The notes beneath the pieces are model-generated. The model ran no database searches. It was not told the origin of the DNA and saw nothing but the letters and a program-made list of their open reading frames with translations. From contig DBYP01000018.1 in the NCBI GenBank assembly GCA_002309885.1, positions 1 to 64,000 on the forward strand: a stretch of DNA of 64,000 nucleotides, in the 5' to 3' direction. This DNA is from Verrucomicrobia bacterium UBA1183 (lineage in GTDB: Bacteria; Verrucomicrobiota; Verrucomicrobiia; Opitutales; UBA9783). This document shows positions 17,327-25,804 of this stretch, piece by piece (position 1 is the first letter of the stretch; each line of letters starts with the position of its first letter). A program made the translations under genes and the position numbers.

Positions 17327-17911
17327 ATGCAAAAATGGATACAATTATCACCCTACGGAACCTTCGACCATCCGTCCGGTAAACAAGTTGTTTCCCTAAG
17401 AGATGGAGAACGTTGTGTAAAAGGTACCGAAACGCTATCGTTTCGATTAAAACTCAAAAAAATTCCGGTTTACATCGGACATCCCGACGATCCGCTGTTT
17501 CAAACGCTGCCGGAGCACATGAACACCACGGTTTATGGGCATGTGACGGCGATGCGTTCTGACAACACAGGCATTTGGGTAAAAATTCGCTGGACAGAGG
17601 CCGGGCAAGAGCTGGTAGATAACGGTATTTATACGTATTTATCGCCTCGCTGGCTGTCCGAGAAAGGCATCGATGGCGGCTATCATCCGATAAAACTGCT
17701 TTCGGTAGGCTTAACCCAGCATCCCAATTTGCCCGTGCAACCGATTCAAGCAGCACCGCGGATGCTTCCGCGAGCATTGAGGCAATTGCAGGAACGCGAT
17801 AAAAAGATCGCCATACTGCATTTTGCTCAAAAGATCAACGAACGCATGCAAAAGACCGGCGAAAGTTATCCGGAAGCTTGGCAATTTACTTATAACGAAA
17901 ACAAAAACTGA
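17327..17911 (+). CDS. Putative phage head protease/scaffold (Mu I-like)
   Basis: A 194-residue protein in the position of Mu gene I, between portal and capsid. It has a family-like pattern KKIPVYIGHPDDP followed by GHVTAMRSDNTGIWVKI and TYLSPRWLSE. In Mu the I protein is a head-maturation protease with a scaffold tail. This protein is shorter (Mu I is about 360 residues) and its C-terminus (LHFAQKINERMQKTGESYPE) looks like a short helical scaffold. The function is inferred from order and motif similarity. Confidence 0.6.
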   Translation: MQKWIQLSPYGTFDHPSGKQVVSLRDGERCVKGTETLSFRLKLKKIPVYIGHPDDPLFQTLPEHMNTTVYGHVTAMRSDNTGIWVKIRWTEAGQELVDNGIYTYLSPRWLSEKGIDGGYHPIKLLSVGLTQHPNLPVQPIQAAPRMLPRALRQLQERDKKIAILHFAQKINERMQKTGESYPEAWQFTYNENKN

Positions 17912-17915
17912 TTTT

Positions 17916-18350
17916 ATGAACAACAAAGACTATAAAATTATGTCCCATTCTCAGTTTGGAATTGGGACCCATGAAGGACTGATAACAAAACGTACCAAAA
18001 ATGGCGGCTTGCAAGCCCATACGCTGGTTTGCTTTGATGCCGATGTCAATGAGGTAAAAACGTGCGGCGAAGCGGATACCCCCTGGGGAATTGTTACCCG
18101 CGACGCACTCACTAAGGGCGCTCTAGCTTGCATCCAACCGCTGTCTGGCTGTGCTCAAACGGCCAAGTTGAAGCTGTCTGGCGTGGCAAAAGCCGGTAAA
18201 TTCCTATGTCGAGCTGCCGAAGGTTGCGTTCGTCAATTGCCAGAAGAAGCGGGCGTTTATCAGATCATCGGTATGGCATTAACGGATGGCCTCAACAACG
18301 ATTATGTCGAAGCCATCACTACATTACCCTACAACATGGAGGTTAAATAA
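17916..18350 (+). CDS. Phage capsid decoration-like protein (DUF2190-like)
   Basis: A 144-residue, glycine- and alanine-rich beta protein with the phrase CGEADTPWGIVTRDALTKG, followed by LSGVAKAGKFLCRAAEGCV, a pattern seen in DUF2190 head-decoration proteins that precede phage capsid genes. It starts at ATG 17916, 4 bp after the protease gene, and ends 2 bp before the capsid gene. Confidence 0.6.
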   Translation: MNNKDYKIMSHSQFGIGTHEGLITKRTKNGGLQAHTLVCFDADVNEVKTCGEADTPWGIVTRDALTKGALACIQPLSGCAQTAKLKLSGVAKAGKFLCRAAEGCVRQLPEEAGVYQIIGMALTDGLNNDYVEAITTLPYNMEVK

Positions 18351-18352
18351 TT

Positions 18353-19264
18353 ATGGAAACATTGGTACAAGCTGCAGAAGAAAAATTCAATCAAAATAAT
18401 TATTCGGAAGTTTTAACCGAATTCACCAAGGAGTGGAAGGACAATGAAGGCTTGGAAGCTCTGTTGAACTTCATTGCGCCTAAGGTCCCGGTAACGCGCC
18501 GCTTTGAATATCGGCAGGCGCCCGACGATCAGATTTTCTGTTCGGAAACCGATGATGAACGTGTCGGCGGTGCAGGCTTCAAACGCGTTCGTTTTTCGGG
18601 AGAAGCGATTCAAGCGAAAACGCTCAATAAGGGCTTAACGATCCGCGTGGATGCCGATGATATTGTCGGCGAAGATTGGCAAATTCGTTACGTTCATTTG
18701 CTGATGAAGCGCTTGTTCCGCAATGAATTACGCCGCGCCATTAAAGGGCTAAAGGAGAATGCTCGGGTGATTGAATCCACATGGGACGAGGAAAGTCAGC
18801 CCGATGCCGATATTCGCCAAACCTTGCTGAACGCCAGTGCTGAAATGGGATTCGCACCCAATCGCTTGCTATTCGGTGAACTCGCTTGGTATCTGCGTCA
18901 AGATTGTTACGCGTTGCAGGATAATGCCGGGGCGCGCATTTCATCTGAGATGACCCGCGAAGGCCTTGCCGAAAAGCTGCTCGTTGAAGACATCAAGTTG
19001 CTCAAAAAGCAGAATTTGGGCTTGCAAGGCAACGAAATCACCGGAAACGAAATCTTCGCGTTCTATGCACAAAATGGCTTACTTAAGGATGAACCCTCCA
19101 ACATTAAGCGCTTCGTAACTCCCAACAGTGACGGCGGCCTTTTCCGCGTTTATTTGGAAGAACATACGAAGTTTGTGGATATCACCGTCGAACATTACAG
19201 CAATATCGTGGTTACATCGAATGCCAATATCACGCAGATCAATGTACAACCGAAAGCGAATTAG
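18353..19264 (+). CDS. Phage major capsid protein (Mu T-like)
   Basis: A 303-residue protein in the position and size range of Mu-type major capsid proteins (T, Mu-like gp34). The sequence contains KVPVTRRFEYRQAPDDQIF and later LLFGELAWYLRQDCYAL; the C-terminus is beta-rich (ITVEHYSNIVVTSNANITQI), as in HK97-fold capsids. The frame is intact. A palindromic repeat (copy 3) follows directly and separates the head genes from the completion genes, so the cluster has accepted an insertion at a gene boundary. Confidence 0.75.
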   Translation: METLVQAAEEKFNQNNYSEVLTEFTKEWKDNEGLEALLNFIAPKVPVTRRFEYRQAPDDQIFCSETDDERVGGAGFKRVRFSGEAIQAKTLNKGLTIRVDADDIVGEDWQIRYVHLLMKRLFRNELRRAIKGLKENARVIESTWDEESQPDADIRQTLLNASAEMGFAPNRLLFGELAWYLRQDCYALQDNAGARISSEMTREGLAEKLLVEDIKLLKKQNLGLQGNEITGNEIFAFYAQNGLLKDEPSNIKRFVTPNSDGGLFRVYLEEHTKFVDITVEHYSNIVVTSNANITQINVQPKAN

Positions 19265-19284
19265 AAGTAGGAAGTAGGAATTTT

Positions 19285-19410
19285 AAGGGAACTTTTTGAA
19301 AAAAGTTTCCCTTAAACCCTCAAAAACTTTCCCCTTTTTTGCAACCATGTTGCAAAAATATGAAAGGTTTTGAGAGGGTTTGGGAGAGCTTTTGCAAAAG
19401 ATCTCCCAAA
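19285..19410 (+). repeat. Nested palindromic repeat, copy 3
   Basis: AAGGGAACTTTTTGAAAAAA then GTTTCCCTT, CCCTCAAAAACTTTC, the central TTTTGCAACCATGTTGCAAAA and a final GGGAGAGCTTTTGC/AAAAGATCTCCC hairpin. It lies between two phage genes. No outer TA-bordered ends are seen. Confidence 0.85.
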
Positions 19411-19432
19411 GTTAAATCTCAATTTTACGCCT

Positions 19433-19861
19433 ATGATTGCATTACAATGGATTTTCTTAAAAAAGGAAGACGTTGAAAACTATCTTGTCACCGATCAACT
19501 TCAATTATTTTCGGATTTTGATCGGAAGAACAGCGTCGATAACATCATTCGCGATGTTTGCGCTTACATTCAGAGCCGAACGCCGGAAAGCCTCACCATA
19601 AGCCCGATGGCGCCCAATCACATTCCGAATGCCTGCCGAACGGCCGCATGCCATTTGGTCATTGAAGCGCTGCAGTCGCGTATTCCGGACATTCAACTCA
19701 CGGACGATCAGATTCGAAATGCCCAGCAAGCGCATACGACGTTGAACGATCTCTTTCGGCATTGGTCGGAACAAGCCAAGCGCCGAGATTTTCAGCCACG
19801 CTTGGAAGCAGTTTATTACCGGCTTCGGCAAGCCAATCATAAAACCTTAAGAGGCCTATGA
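19433..19861 (+). CDS. Phage head-tail connector protein (DUF1320/Mu gp36-like)
   Basis: A 142-residue protein. The pattern of a short N-terminal segment KKEDVENYLVTDQL, then a helix with NIIRDVCAYIQSRT and a middle block HIPNACRTAACHLVIEAL, matches the DUF1320 head-completion proteins that follow the capsid in Mu-like phages. The start at 19433 is chosen because the open frame upstream is inside the repeat. It overlaps the next gene by 4 bp. Confidence 0.65.
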   Translation: MIALQWIFLKKEDVENYLVTDQLQLFSDFDRKNSVDNIIRDVCAYIQSRTPESLTISPMAPNHIPNACRTAACHLVIEALQSRIPDIQLTDDQIRNAQQAHTTLNDLFRHWSEQAKRRDFQPRLEAVYYRLRQANHKTLRGL

Positions 19862-20307
19862 ATCCTGTACTGAACCACTTACAGCAAACCCTGCTGGAAT
19901 TCTTCAAAACGTGTGACGTTTGCAAAGGCATCGCGCTCTTTTGCCATTCGGCGCTCAATTTGGAAGAAGTTATGGCATTGCGACTGTCCTCCGCGCAACC
20001 CTTGCAGCTCGGTATCTCCTATCCTTTCCCGATAGAGACCGCACCGGACTTGGGTGAATTGTGCTGGAGCAAGCTGTCTTTCAGCTGCCTCCTCATACAA
20101 AAGCTGCATACGTTGCCCAAAGAGAGCTTTCTAGATTTGGCAGAACGCCTCTGCTTTGAGCTTTCGCGGCAGGAATTCGTCACGGATAAGTACGAATGTC
20201 GTTTCGGCTTGGCGCTACAGCAGCCTTGGCAATGGATTACGCTGAAGAACAAAACGGCGTTGCAAATGCATTTTGTAACGCAGAAATTCAATACGCTATC
20301 GCTATGA
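19858..20307 (+). CDS. Phage head completion-like protein (Mu gp37 position)
   Basis: A 149-residue protein located where Mu gp37 (a tail-terminator or head-completion protein) is found. No strong motif is recognised, but size, an overlapping ATGA start and stop on both sides and the alpha/beta composition fit. It is rich in cysteine (seven Cys) for a virion protein. Confidence 0.5.
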   Translation: MNPVLNHLQQTLLEFFKTCDVCKGIALFCHSALNLEEVMALRLSSAQPLQLGISYPFPIETAPDLGELCWSKLSFSCLLIQKLHTLPKESFLDLAERLCFELSRQEFVTDKYECRFGLALQQPWQWITLKNKTALQMHFVTQKFNTLSL

Positions 20308-20708
20308 AGATTACACTCAATGAATATATTTTGGCGGGCGGAGATGCGGCCCATGAGCAACCGGAACACTTCGAAATTGAAGGTCAACGGCATATGCAAA
20401 TCCTGCAAGCGATTCGTGCGGATAACATCCAGACATTCAATCGTGGCAATTTACAGATCCAGCTAAAGTTCACCGTGGGTCGACGTCACAAGACCGCTGC
20501 AGAAGCCATTCAGCATGCATTAACCCACGCATGTACTTTAATGCATGCATCCGGGCAATTAAACATTGACTTGGAGGATAAAGCGCAACGCCAACTTACG
20601 CTGGAATCGGCAACGCTACAACACATCAAAACGCATTATAAAGGTAATGCATCTTATACAACCTACGAAATCTATGGAGGAAACTTACATGATACCCAAC
20701 AACAGTAA
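20304..20708 (+). CDS. Phage protein, possibly tail component
   Basis: A 134-residue protein starting MKITLNEYILAGGDA, overlapping the previous stop by 4 bp. The core (GNLQIQLKFTVGRRHKTAAE, QLTLESATLQHIKTHYKG, ASYTTYEIYGG) is mixed beta and could be a small tail-tube or adaptor protein; this is inference from position only. It overlaps the next tiny gene by 20 bp. Confidence 0.5.
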   Translation: MKITLNEYILAGGDAAHEQPEHFEIEGQRHMQILQAIRADNIQTFNRGNLQIQLKFTVGRRHKTAAEAIQHALTHACTLMHASGQLNIDLEDKAQRQLTLESATLQHIKTHYKGNASYTTYEIYGGNLHDTQQQ

Positions 20709-20808
20709 CGCATTCTGGGATGTTCTTATGATTCAAATTGATCGTATTAAACGTCTCGAACTTCGGCTTCAAGAACTACAAACCCAACTTAAACAGCTGA
20801 GATCCTGA
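20689..20808 (+). CDS. Tiny coiled-coil phage protein
   Basis: A 39-residue frame with an ATG at 20689 and a good ribosome binding site (TGGAGG, 20675-20680). The C-terminal half (IKRLELRLQELQTQLKQL) is a clear leucine-heptad helix. It ends 2 bp before the next gene, so it lies in a translationally coupled series. Confidence 0.5.
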   Translation: MIPNNSNAFWDVLMIQIDRIKRLELRLQELQTQLKQLRS

Positions 20809-20810
20809 AA

Positions 20811-22505
20811 ATGACGTGGTTCTTAAAATACAACGGCACCAAGAAATCGTTTGCGGATTGGCAACTTTTCAATGTCAAGCGTCACATATGCAATCAAGGA
20901 ACCGATACGCTGACATTCCAAACCCATGCGCAAGCGCCCGCATTCGATTGCGATACAACCGTCGAGGTGTTTTTCGAGGATACGCGCCAATTTTTCGGCC
21001 GTATCACCGAAACGCCGTGCCATCTTACGCCCACCAAGGAATCCAAAACTTATGTGGCTTCAGGCCCATTTTGGTTCCTGGAACACTTGGTTTATCAACA
21101 ATCTTGGCAGTACTTTCAAGATGAGCAAGGTACTGCAACCACTTGTGTTCCGCGCAGTCGCTGCATCTTGGGACAATCCGATAAAGGCGAGCACATCGAC
21201 GCCCGACAATGCATTGCCGACATTTTGGATTACGCCCAAAAACATCAAGCCCCCATCGCTTGCGGTAAAATCGACGGTTTCGATTTCCTATTCCCCTATG
21301 AAACCATCAAGGATTGCAGCTGCGCCGAGGCGCTGAAGAAAGTACTTCAATGGACACCGGATGCGGTCGTTTGGTTCGATTATACCACCCCTATTCCCAA
21401 ACTGAATGTCGCCCGATCGCAGCAATTGCCGGTAAGCACCCTGCCGGATAATGCCTGTTCCGATCTATCGATAACCCCGCGCCACGATTTGAAACTTAAC
21501 GCGGTGGTCATCAATTACGAACATACGCATTCCAACGGCAAAGGTTCTTGGAAAACAACCACCGTGGATGCCTTTCCCAAGACCGCCACCGGCGAGGAAT
21601 TGAATGCGTTGGTGCTGACCATCGAGTTGGAGGGCACACGAACGCATATGCAGGAACAGCGCGTGGTAGTAGAACCGATAAACAGCGATCAAGTCGCTTG
21701 GTGGAAAGCTCACATTCCGGCATTGAAGGATATTCCGGATGCCGCCATCACCTTATCCGATGTCCAGCGAGAGCAGGCCTATCCCAATGAATTGGTGGAG
21801 GGTGCCATCGCGCCTTGGATGCGCTGCAAAGCGGCTTACGAAACCATTACGGCGATCATCAGCTACCAAACCGATACGGTGAGTGTGGAACGTCAAGTTT
21901 TCGCGCTCAAATTGTGCTCTACCAACGCCAAAAGCAAAACCTATCGTCAGGTAATTTGGCTCAATTCGGGCACAAAACCACCACAAAACTTGGCGCAAAT
22001 TCTCTACGAGGGCTCACAATGTCTTCAATTTGAAGGCTCATTGACATTAACCACCGAAGAGCTATCGCAACCGCTTTTGGGACAACGCCTACAAATTCCC
22101 AAAAATTTGTTACGTGAAGCTCTGGCGCCATTGCCCGTCCAAGAGGAAATCGACGATATCGATAACGGAAGCGCTTGGTTACGTTTTGGGGCTCCGAAAC
22201 AGCTCAATCCCAACGATCTGGTTCAGTTGATGCATACCAACCGTACGCGCCATATCGCAGAAGATGCCCAAATGCGTTTCGCTCAGCGTGCTTCGGGACA
22301 AACGATGACGTATTTTCCGCATCACACACCGCTCTTGAATAGCTCCAACAATCACGGGAATCTCTCCAAGCTCATGATTACCAACAAAACCAAAGGTTTT
22401 AATCTGAATCCGGAAAAGCTTCCCGATAAAACCCAGCTGGAACCCAAGCTGTTCGATGTCGTCGAAAACGGTCAATTGAAGCAAATCTGGGTACTGTCGT
22501 CTTAA
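20811..22505 (+). CDS. Probable phage tail hub / baseplate protein
   Basis: A 564-residue protein. The beginning (VEVFFEDTRQFFGRITETP) resembles the first domain of tail hub proteins of the gp27/GpD fold, which carry an FxGxI-type strand, and the middle (AEALKKVLQWTPDAVVWFDY, then PKLNVARSQ) resembles the second hub domain found in Mu-like and siphophage late-control proteins. The C-terminus is a beta-rich extension. No tape measure or tube gene lies upstream, which is unusual for a tail hub, so the identification is tentative. It is followed by palindromic repeat copy 4. Confidence 0.5.
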   Translation: MTWFLKYNGTKKSFADWQLFNVKRHICNQGTDTLTFQTHAQAPAFDCDTTVEVFFEDTRQFFGRITETPCHLTPTKESKTYVASGPFWFLEHLVYQQSWQYFQDEQGTATTCVPRSRCILGQSDKGEHIDARQCIADILDYAQKHQAPIACGKIDGFDFLFPYETIKDCSCAEALKKVLQWTPDAVVWFDYTTPIPKLNVARSQQLPVSTLPDNACSDLSITPRHDLKLNAVVINYEHTHSNGKGSWKTTTVDAFPKTATGEELNALVLTIELEGTRTHMQEQRVVVEPINSDQVAWWKAHIPALKDIPDAAITLSDVQREQAYPNELVEGAIAPWMRCKAAYETITAIISYQTDTVSVERQVFALKLCSTNAKSKTYRQVIWLNSGTKPPQNLAQILYEGSQCLQFEGSLTLTTEELSQPLLGQRLQIPKNLLREALAPLPVQEEIDDIDNGSAWLRFGAPKQLNPNDLVQLMHTNRTRHIAEDAQMRFAQRASGQTMTYFPHHTPLLNSSNNHGNLSKLMITNKTKGFNLNPEKLPDKTQLEPKLFDVVENGQLKQIWVLSS

Positions 22506-22537
22506 AATGGAAAGGGAAGCATGTAAGAAAAGAAAGC

Positions 22538-22682
22538 TAAGGGAACTTTTCGAAAAAAGATTCCCTTAAACCCTCAAAAACTTTCATACATTTTGCAACC
22601 ATGTTGCAAAATGACGGGGGTGCAGGGCCGCTGCCCTGCTTTTAAGGGAGCTTGAGGGAGCTTTTACAAAAGATCCCTCAAA
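22538..22682 (+). repeat. Nested palindromic repeat, copy 4
   Basis: AAGGGAACTTTTCGAAAAAA with GATTCCCTT, then CCCTCAAAAACTTTC, a TTTTGCAACCATGTTGCAAAA core, the extra GCAGGGCCGCTGCCCTGC hairpin, and GAGGGAGCTTTTACAAAAG/ATCCCTC. It lies between the hub-like gene and the last phage-region gene. Confidence 0.85.
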
Positions 22683-22708
22683 ACAAAAACCTAAAACCTA
22701 AAAAACCT

Positions 22709-23395
22709 ATGAAAATACCACCATTTCGCGTATTTGCGCAACCCTCGGGCTTGCCGACCACAAAGCCCATGTACGAAGCGATGGGGCTGGAGTGCAACCT
22801 CTTCGTGGATGTATCCACCTGCACCTATTGGTATTGGATGTTGTGCGGGCTCACGGTTGATTTGGGTTATACCGTCAACGGCGGTGTCGAAGTTCGCATA
22901 CAGCACCATACCCACTTGGATGCTCAAAAATATCAGCTCAAAAATCGCATGTTGGGCTATTGGGATATGGCACAAGAGAGCTTTGATGATGAATTTGGAA
23001 TAAACACGCAATGCTTCTTTGGGCTGCGCAATCCGCGTTACGTCACACCGCCTCCTGACGATTATAAGGTCTCCAGAGAATATTTGGAAGGACCTTTGGC
23101 TCGCCCGCTCCTTTGGCGCCACTCCGAGCTACCTGCCGATACGCGCTTTAAGCTCTGCTTCCGATATTTAGAACGCGATGAGGGTGGCGACTTCACGATT
23201 TGCACCCTTCAAGAAGATATTCCCACCCTCTTAGGGGAACACAACCCCATTATCAGCACCCTCCAAGCGAACTTCATCGGCCAAACCATTCCATTCTACC
23301 TCTCGACGCCCTATCCAGACGAGATTGCTGCCCACTTCGATTTCGTCCGCATCACGCCCGAATTCTTCGAAATCGACCCAAATGCACCCCCGTAA
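22709..23395 (+). CDS. Phage-region hypothetical protein
   Basis: A 228-residue protein, not recognised. It starts MKIPPFRVFAQPSGLPTTKP at 22709 just after a repeat. It is rich in aromatic residues (CTYWYWMLCGLTVDLGY) and beta strands, consistent with a virion-surface or fibre-like protein, but no motif supports a definite assignment. It ends the plus-strand cluster; the next gene is on the opposite strand 43 bp away. Confidence 0.5.
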   Translation: MKIPPFRVFAQPSGLPTTKPMYEAMGLECNLFVDVSTCTYWYWMLCGLTVDLGYTVNGGVEVRIQHHTHLDAQKYQLKNRMLGYWDMAQESFDDEFGINTQCFFGLRNPRYVTPPPDDYKVSREYLEGPLARPLLWRHSELPADTRFKLCFRYLERDEGGDFTICTLQEDIPTLLGEHNPIISTLQANFIGQTIPFYLSTPYPDEIAAHFDFVRITPEFFEIDPNAPP

Positions 23396-23438
23396 AGCAA
23401 CACCGCTGAATGACAGTAAATCCTAAGGAAACAATTCT

Positions 23439-24083
23439 TTAATGAACTGTAGTGGCTACGCTGGTTACCTGATAAAGCAGTTCCTGCAAAAATTCGTCTG
23501 CATCATCGTAAGATTTTGTCGCAGCCTCCTTCTCGTCTTCACCTGCCTTTAGGAATAGAAGATAATCTTCCTCTTCGTCTGTAATGACGTCCTCATCGCG
23601 CGTAGGCGTCGCTAGCGTTTCTTTATAGCGTTCCATAGGATGCAGCATATACGAAATACCGATGCAGTTCAGAAGAATAACCCATGGATGCGATGGAAGA
23701 ATAGCCACGTCTGTATACAATAAAGCATCATCTAATTGGTTGAGTAAATCTTCGGCTTGTCGTGGTTGTCCTGCCAACGATAGTAGCAAAATTTTTGCAA
23801 AAATTATTCGCTCCAATTGCGTACATTGCTTTTTCAGCAATTTGGGCATTTCTTCGTGAGAAGGCACCTTCGCATTAAAAATGCGTTTTATGTCTTCCTT
23901 AGTTAGATCTTCTTTTACATAAAAATCTATATCTTGGAAAAACGCTACCGGTTTCATCGGTAGTTTTGACTCATATGCTTTGTACAAATCCGTCACAACA
24001 TCAATGAAATCTTGTATCCTGTCCGCTGCGCTGTAATCAACAAACATCAATAAACCCAACAAAAACGACCAAAAATATCTCAT
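23439..24083 (-). CDS. Secreted hypothetical protein
   Basis: A 214-residue protein starting MRYFWSFLLGLLMFVDYSAA, a plausible Sec signal peptide. The mature part is acidic and helical with a TPR-like stretch (LLSLAGQPRQAEDLLNQLDD) and a very acidic segment (DEDVITDEEEDYLLFLKAGE). No family is recognised. The ATG at 24083 is chosen over upstream starts because it places the hydrophobic segment at the N-terminus. It lies downstream of the toxin gene on the same strand. Confidence 0.6.
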   Translation of the reverse strand: MRYFWSFLLGLLMFVDYSAADRIQDFIDVVTDLYKAYESKLPMKPVAFFQDIDFYVKEDLTKEDIKRIFNAKVPSHEEMPKLLKKQCTQLERIIFAKILLLSLAGQPRQAEDLLNQLDDALLYTDVAILPSHPWVILLNCIGISYMLHPMERYKETLATPTRDEDVITDEEEDYLLFLKAGEDEKEAATKSYDDADEFLQELLYQVTSVATTVH

Positions 24084-24185
24084 TCTTTCGAAATTGATAT
24101 TTCCTCGCCCGAAAGTCAATTGAAAAGCGAGAATTTGGAAGCTTCTCATGTTAAATGGAAGCCAGCGGTCCACAAAACCGTACAG

Positions 24186-24449
24186 CTACTTATCCTCGTA
24201 ATGACCTTTACAAGAAAGCAAAATGATACAATCTTCGGTTTTTTCGTAGATAAGGCGATTCTTTTTGTCAATACGACAAGAATAGCGATTGGGGAAATAT
24301 TTCATTTTTTCGCCTTTATTGAAATTAAAAAATCCATCTTGGGTTATATTCCCCATTATTTTTGCTATTTTATCCGCATTTTTACGACTTGTCTTTAGCC
24401 AATAGGCAAATTCTTCATCGAACCGAATTGATCTTATTAGCTGTCTCAT
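24186..24449 (-). CDS. yoeB: YoeB/Txe-type mRNA interferase toxin
   Basis: An 87-residue RelE-superfamily toxin that would cleave mRNA on the ribosome. Family features: FDEEFAYWLKTSRKNADKIA at the N-terminus, GFFNFNKGEKMKYFPNRYSC in the middle, and RIDKKNRLIYEKTEDCIIL with SCKGHYEDK at the end, containing the C-terminal HY pair. It overlaps the antitoxin gene by 35 bp and is translated from the same message. Confidence 0.9.
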   Translation of the reverse strand: MRQLIRSIRFDEEFAYWLKTSRKNADKIAKIMGNITQDGFFNFNKGEKMKYFPNRYSCRIDKKNRLIYEKTEDCIILLSCKGHYEDK

Positions 24450-24714
24450 ACAAGTCTCTCAAGCAATCCTCTACGTTATCGAAAGTTTTCGCAGTTCCAT
24501 TCTTTATCGCCTCGTGCGCTTCTCGTGATCGACGCTCCAATTCTTCGCGTGTAATGACGTAATCTGGCTCGTAATCCGCTTCATCTTTTACAAGAAAACC
24601 TTCGGCGCAATCTTCAATCTGACGACTTATACTAACACCGCGCTGTTTCGCTTTTGCCGAAATTAAATCGTAAATGAAAGGCCGTAAAGTTATGCATAAT
24701 CTATGTGCTGTCAT
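24415..24714 (-). CDS. Antitoxin of the YoeB-type pair
   Basis: A 99-residue protein directly upstream of the YoeB toxin gene. The N-terminus (RLCITLRPFIYDLISAKAKQ) resembles a ribbon-helix-helix or related DNA-binding module, and the acidic C-terminus (VITREELERRSREAHEAIKN) is typical of the toxin-binding part. This differs from the Phd/YefM antitoxins normally paired with YoeB. The ATG at 24714 is preferred to 24750. By analogy it neutralises the toxin and represses the operon. Confidence 0.75.
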   Translation of the reverse strand: MTAHRLCITLRPFIYDLISAKAKQRGVSISRQIEDCAEGFLVKDEADYEPDYVITREELERRSREAHEAIKNGTAKTFDNVEDCLRDLYETANKINSVR

Positions 24715-24800
24715 ATTGCTATTTACATCACATGTGCATACTTTTGTCAATGAAATATTTCTCAGGCGAGGATTTTAAGAGGGGAAAATATGGGAAATTC

Positions 24801-24945
24801 TAAGGGAAGTTTTTGAAAAAAGCTTCCCTTAAACCCTCAAAAACTTTCATATATTTTGCAATACAATTGCAAAATGACGGGGGTGCAGGGCCGCTGCCTT
24901 GCTTTTAAGGGAGTTTGAAGGATTTTTTAAAAAAAATCCCTCAAG
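24801..24945 (+). repeat. Nested palindromic repeat, copy 5
   Basis: AAGGGAAGTTTTTGAAAAAA with GCTTCCCTT, CCCTCAAAAACTTTC, a TTTTGCAATACAATTGCAAAA core, GCAGGGCCGCTGCCTTGC, and GAAGGATTTTTTAAAAAAA with ATCCCTC. It lies between nrdG and the antitoxin gene. Confidence 0.85.
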
Positions 24946-25117
24946 TTTGCAACATAACTCGAATAACCCGAATAAATATCGCCCAATAAACACAAATAGC
25001 CGCAGGCGGACGCTAAGTTTTTGTGTCATCGTAAGGGTTGCTCTCAGTCCGCCATACGGCAAGAGAAGTATTTCTCCTCGGGTTGAGGATGAAAAAAACT
25101 TGAGGAAGAGTCAAGCA

Positions 25118-25804
25118 TTATTCGCGTAAAAAAGCGTGTTGGGTGTATTTTTTTGCAATAGCGTAACAATTATTGATGCATTCCCGCTCCGCAATCAGGG
25201 TATCTGTTTCGGAAACTTTATCGCGACGCCAATGCTGCAAATACCAGTAACTATCGGGCTTTATAAGCTTTCCCAAATCGTGCATCACGGTTTCATCCAC
25301 AAAATCCCACGCCAATGTTGTACGAAATTCGTAAGCTTTCATTGGACGCTGCATAAGGCATTGCATCGAAGCCTGAAGTTTATGCTCGATATCCGAACAT
25401 CCCGGGGCAATGATTTCGGAATAACGCTGCAATGAAGTTTTCAAATCCATCGCAATATAGTCCACAGTTTTGCTGAGCTCTTCCAACAACTCCGGATGGC
25501 TGCCATTGGAATCCAGTTTCACCTTCAAGCCCAAATCTTTGAAGGATTTAACGAGGAAACGCAATGTTTCCGGCATCAACGTAGGCTCGCCACCGGTTAT
25601 ACAAACCGCGGTTATCAATGAGCGCGCTTCTTGCAGGTATTGAACGATCTGCTGTAATGTCCAACCGTTGTCGTTAACCGCTTGCGGCAGATCCTTATTG
25701 TGGCAGTAGGGACAGCGAAAGTTGCAGCCTGGCAAAAATACCACGCTGCAAACCTCTCCCGGATAATCGACCAACGAATGCTTTAAGAACCCATACTTAC
25801 GCAT
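25118..25804 (-). CDS. nrdG: Anaerobic ribonucleotide reductase-activating protein (radical SAM)
   Basis: A 228-residue radical SAM enzyme that makes the glycyl radical on NrdD. The [4Fe-4S] motif CNFRCPYC is in LPGCNFRCPYCHNKDLP and the SAM-binding GGEP motif in ITGGEPTLMPETL. The N-terminus GFLKHSLVDYPGEVCSVVF is typical of the NrdG2-type activases in anaerobes. It overlaps the 3' end of nrdD by 22 bp, giving translational coupling. The frame ends 173 bp after repeat copy 5. Confidence 0.94.
   Translation of the reverse strand: MRKYGFLKHSLVDYPGEVCSVVFLPGCNFRCPYCHNKDLPQAVNDNGWTLQQIVQYLQEARSLITAVCITGGEPTLMPETLRFLVKSFKDLGLKVKLDSNGSHPELLEELSKTVDYIAMDLKTSLQRYSEIIAPGCSDIEHKLQASMQCLMQRPMKAYEFRTTLAWDFVDETVMHDLGKLIKPDSYWYLQHWRRDKVSETDTLIAERECINNCYAIAKKYTQHAFLRE

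Noticed and set aside
19285..19432. N-terminal extension of the DUF1320-like protein into the repeat
   Set aside because: The extra codons are only repeat sequence; ATG at 19433 fits the family.
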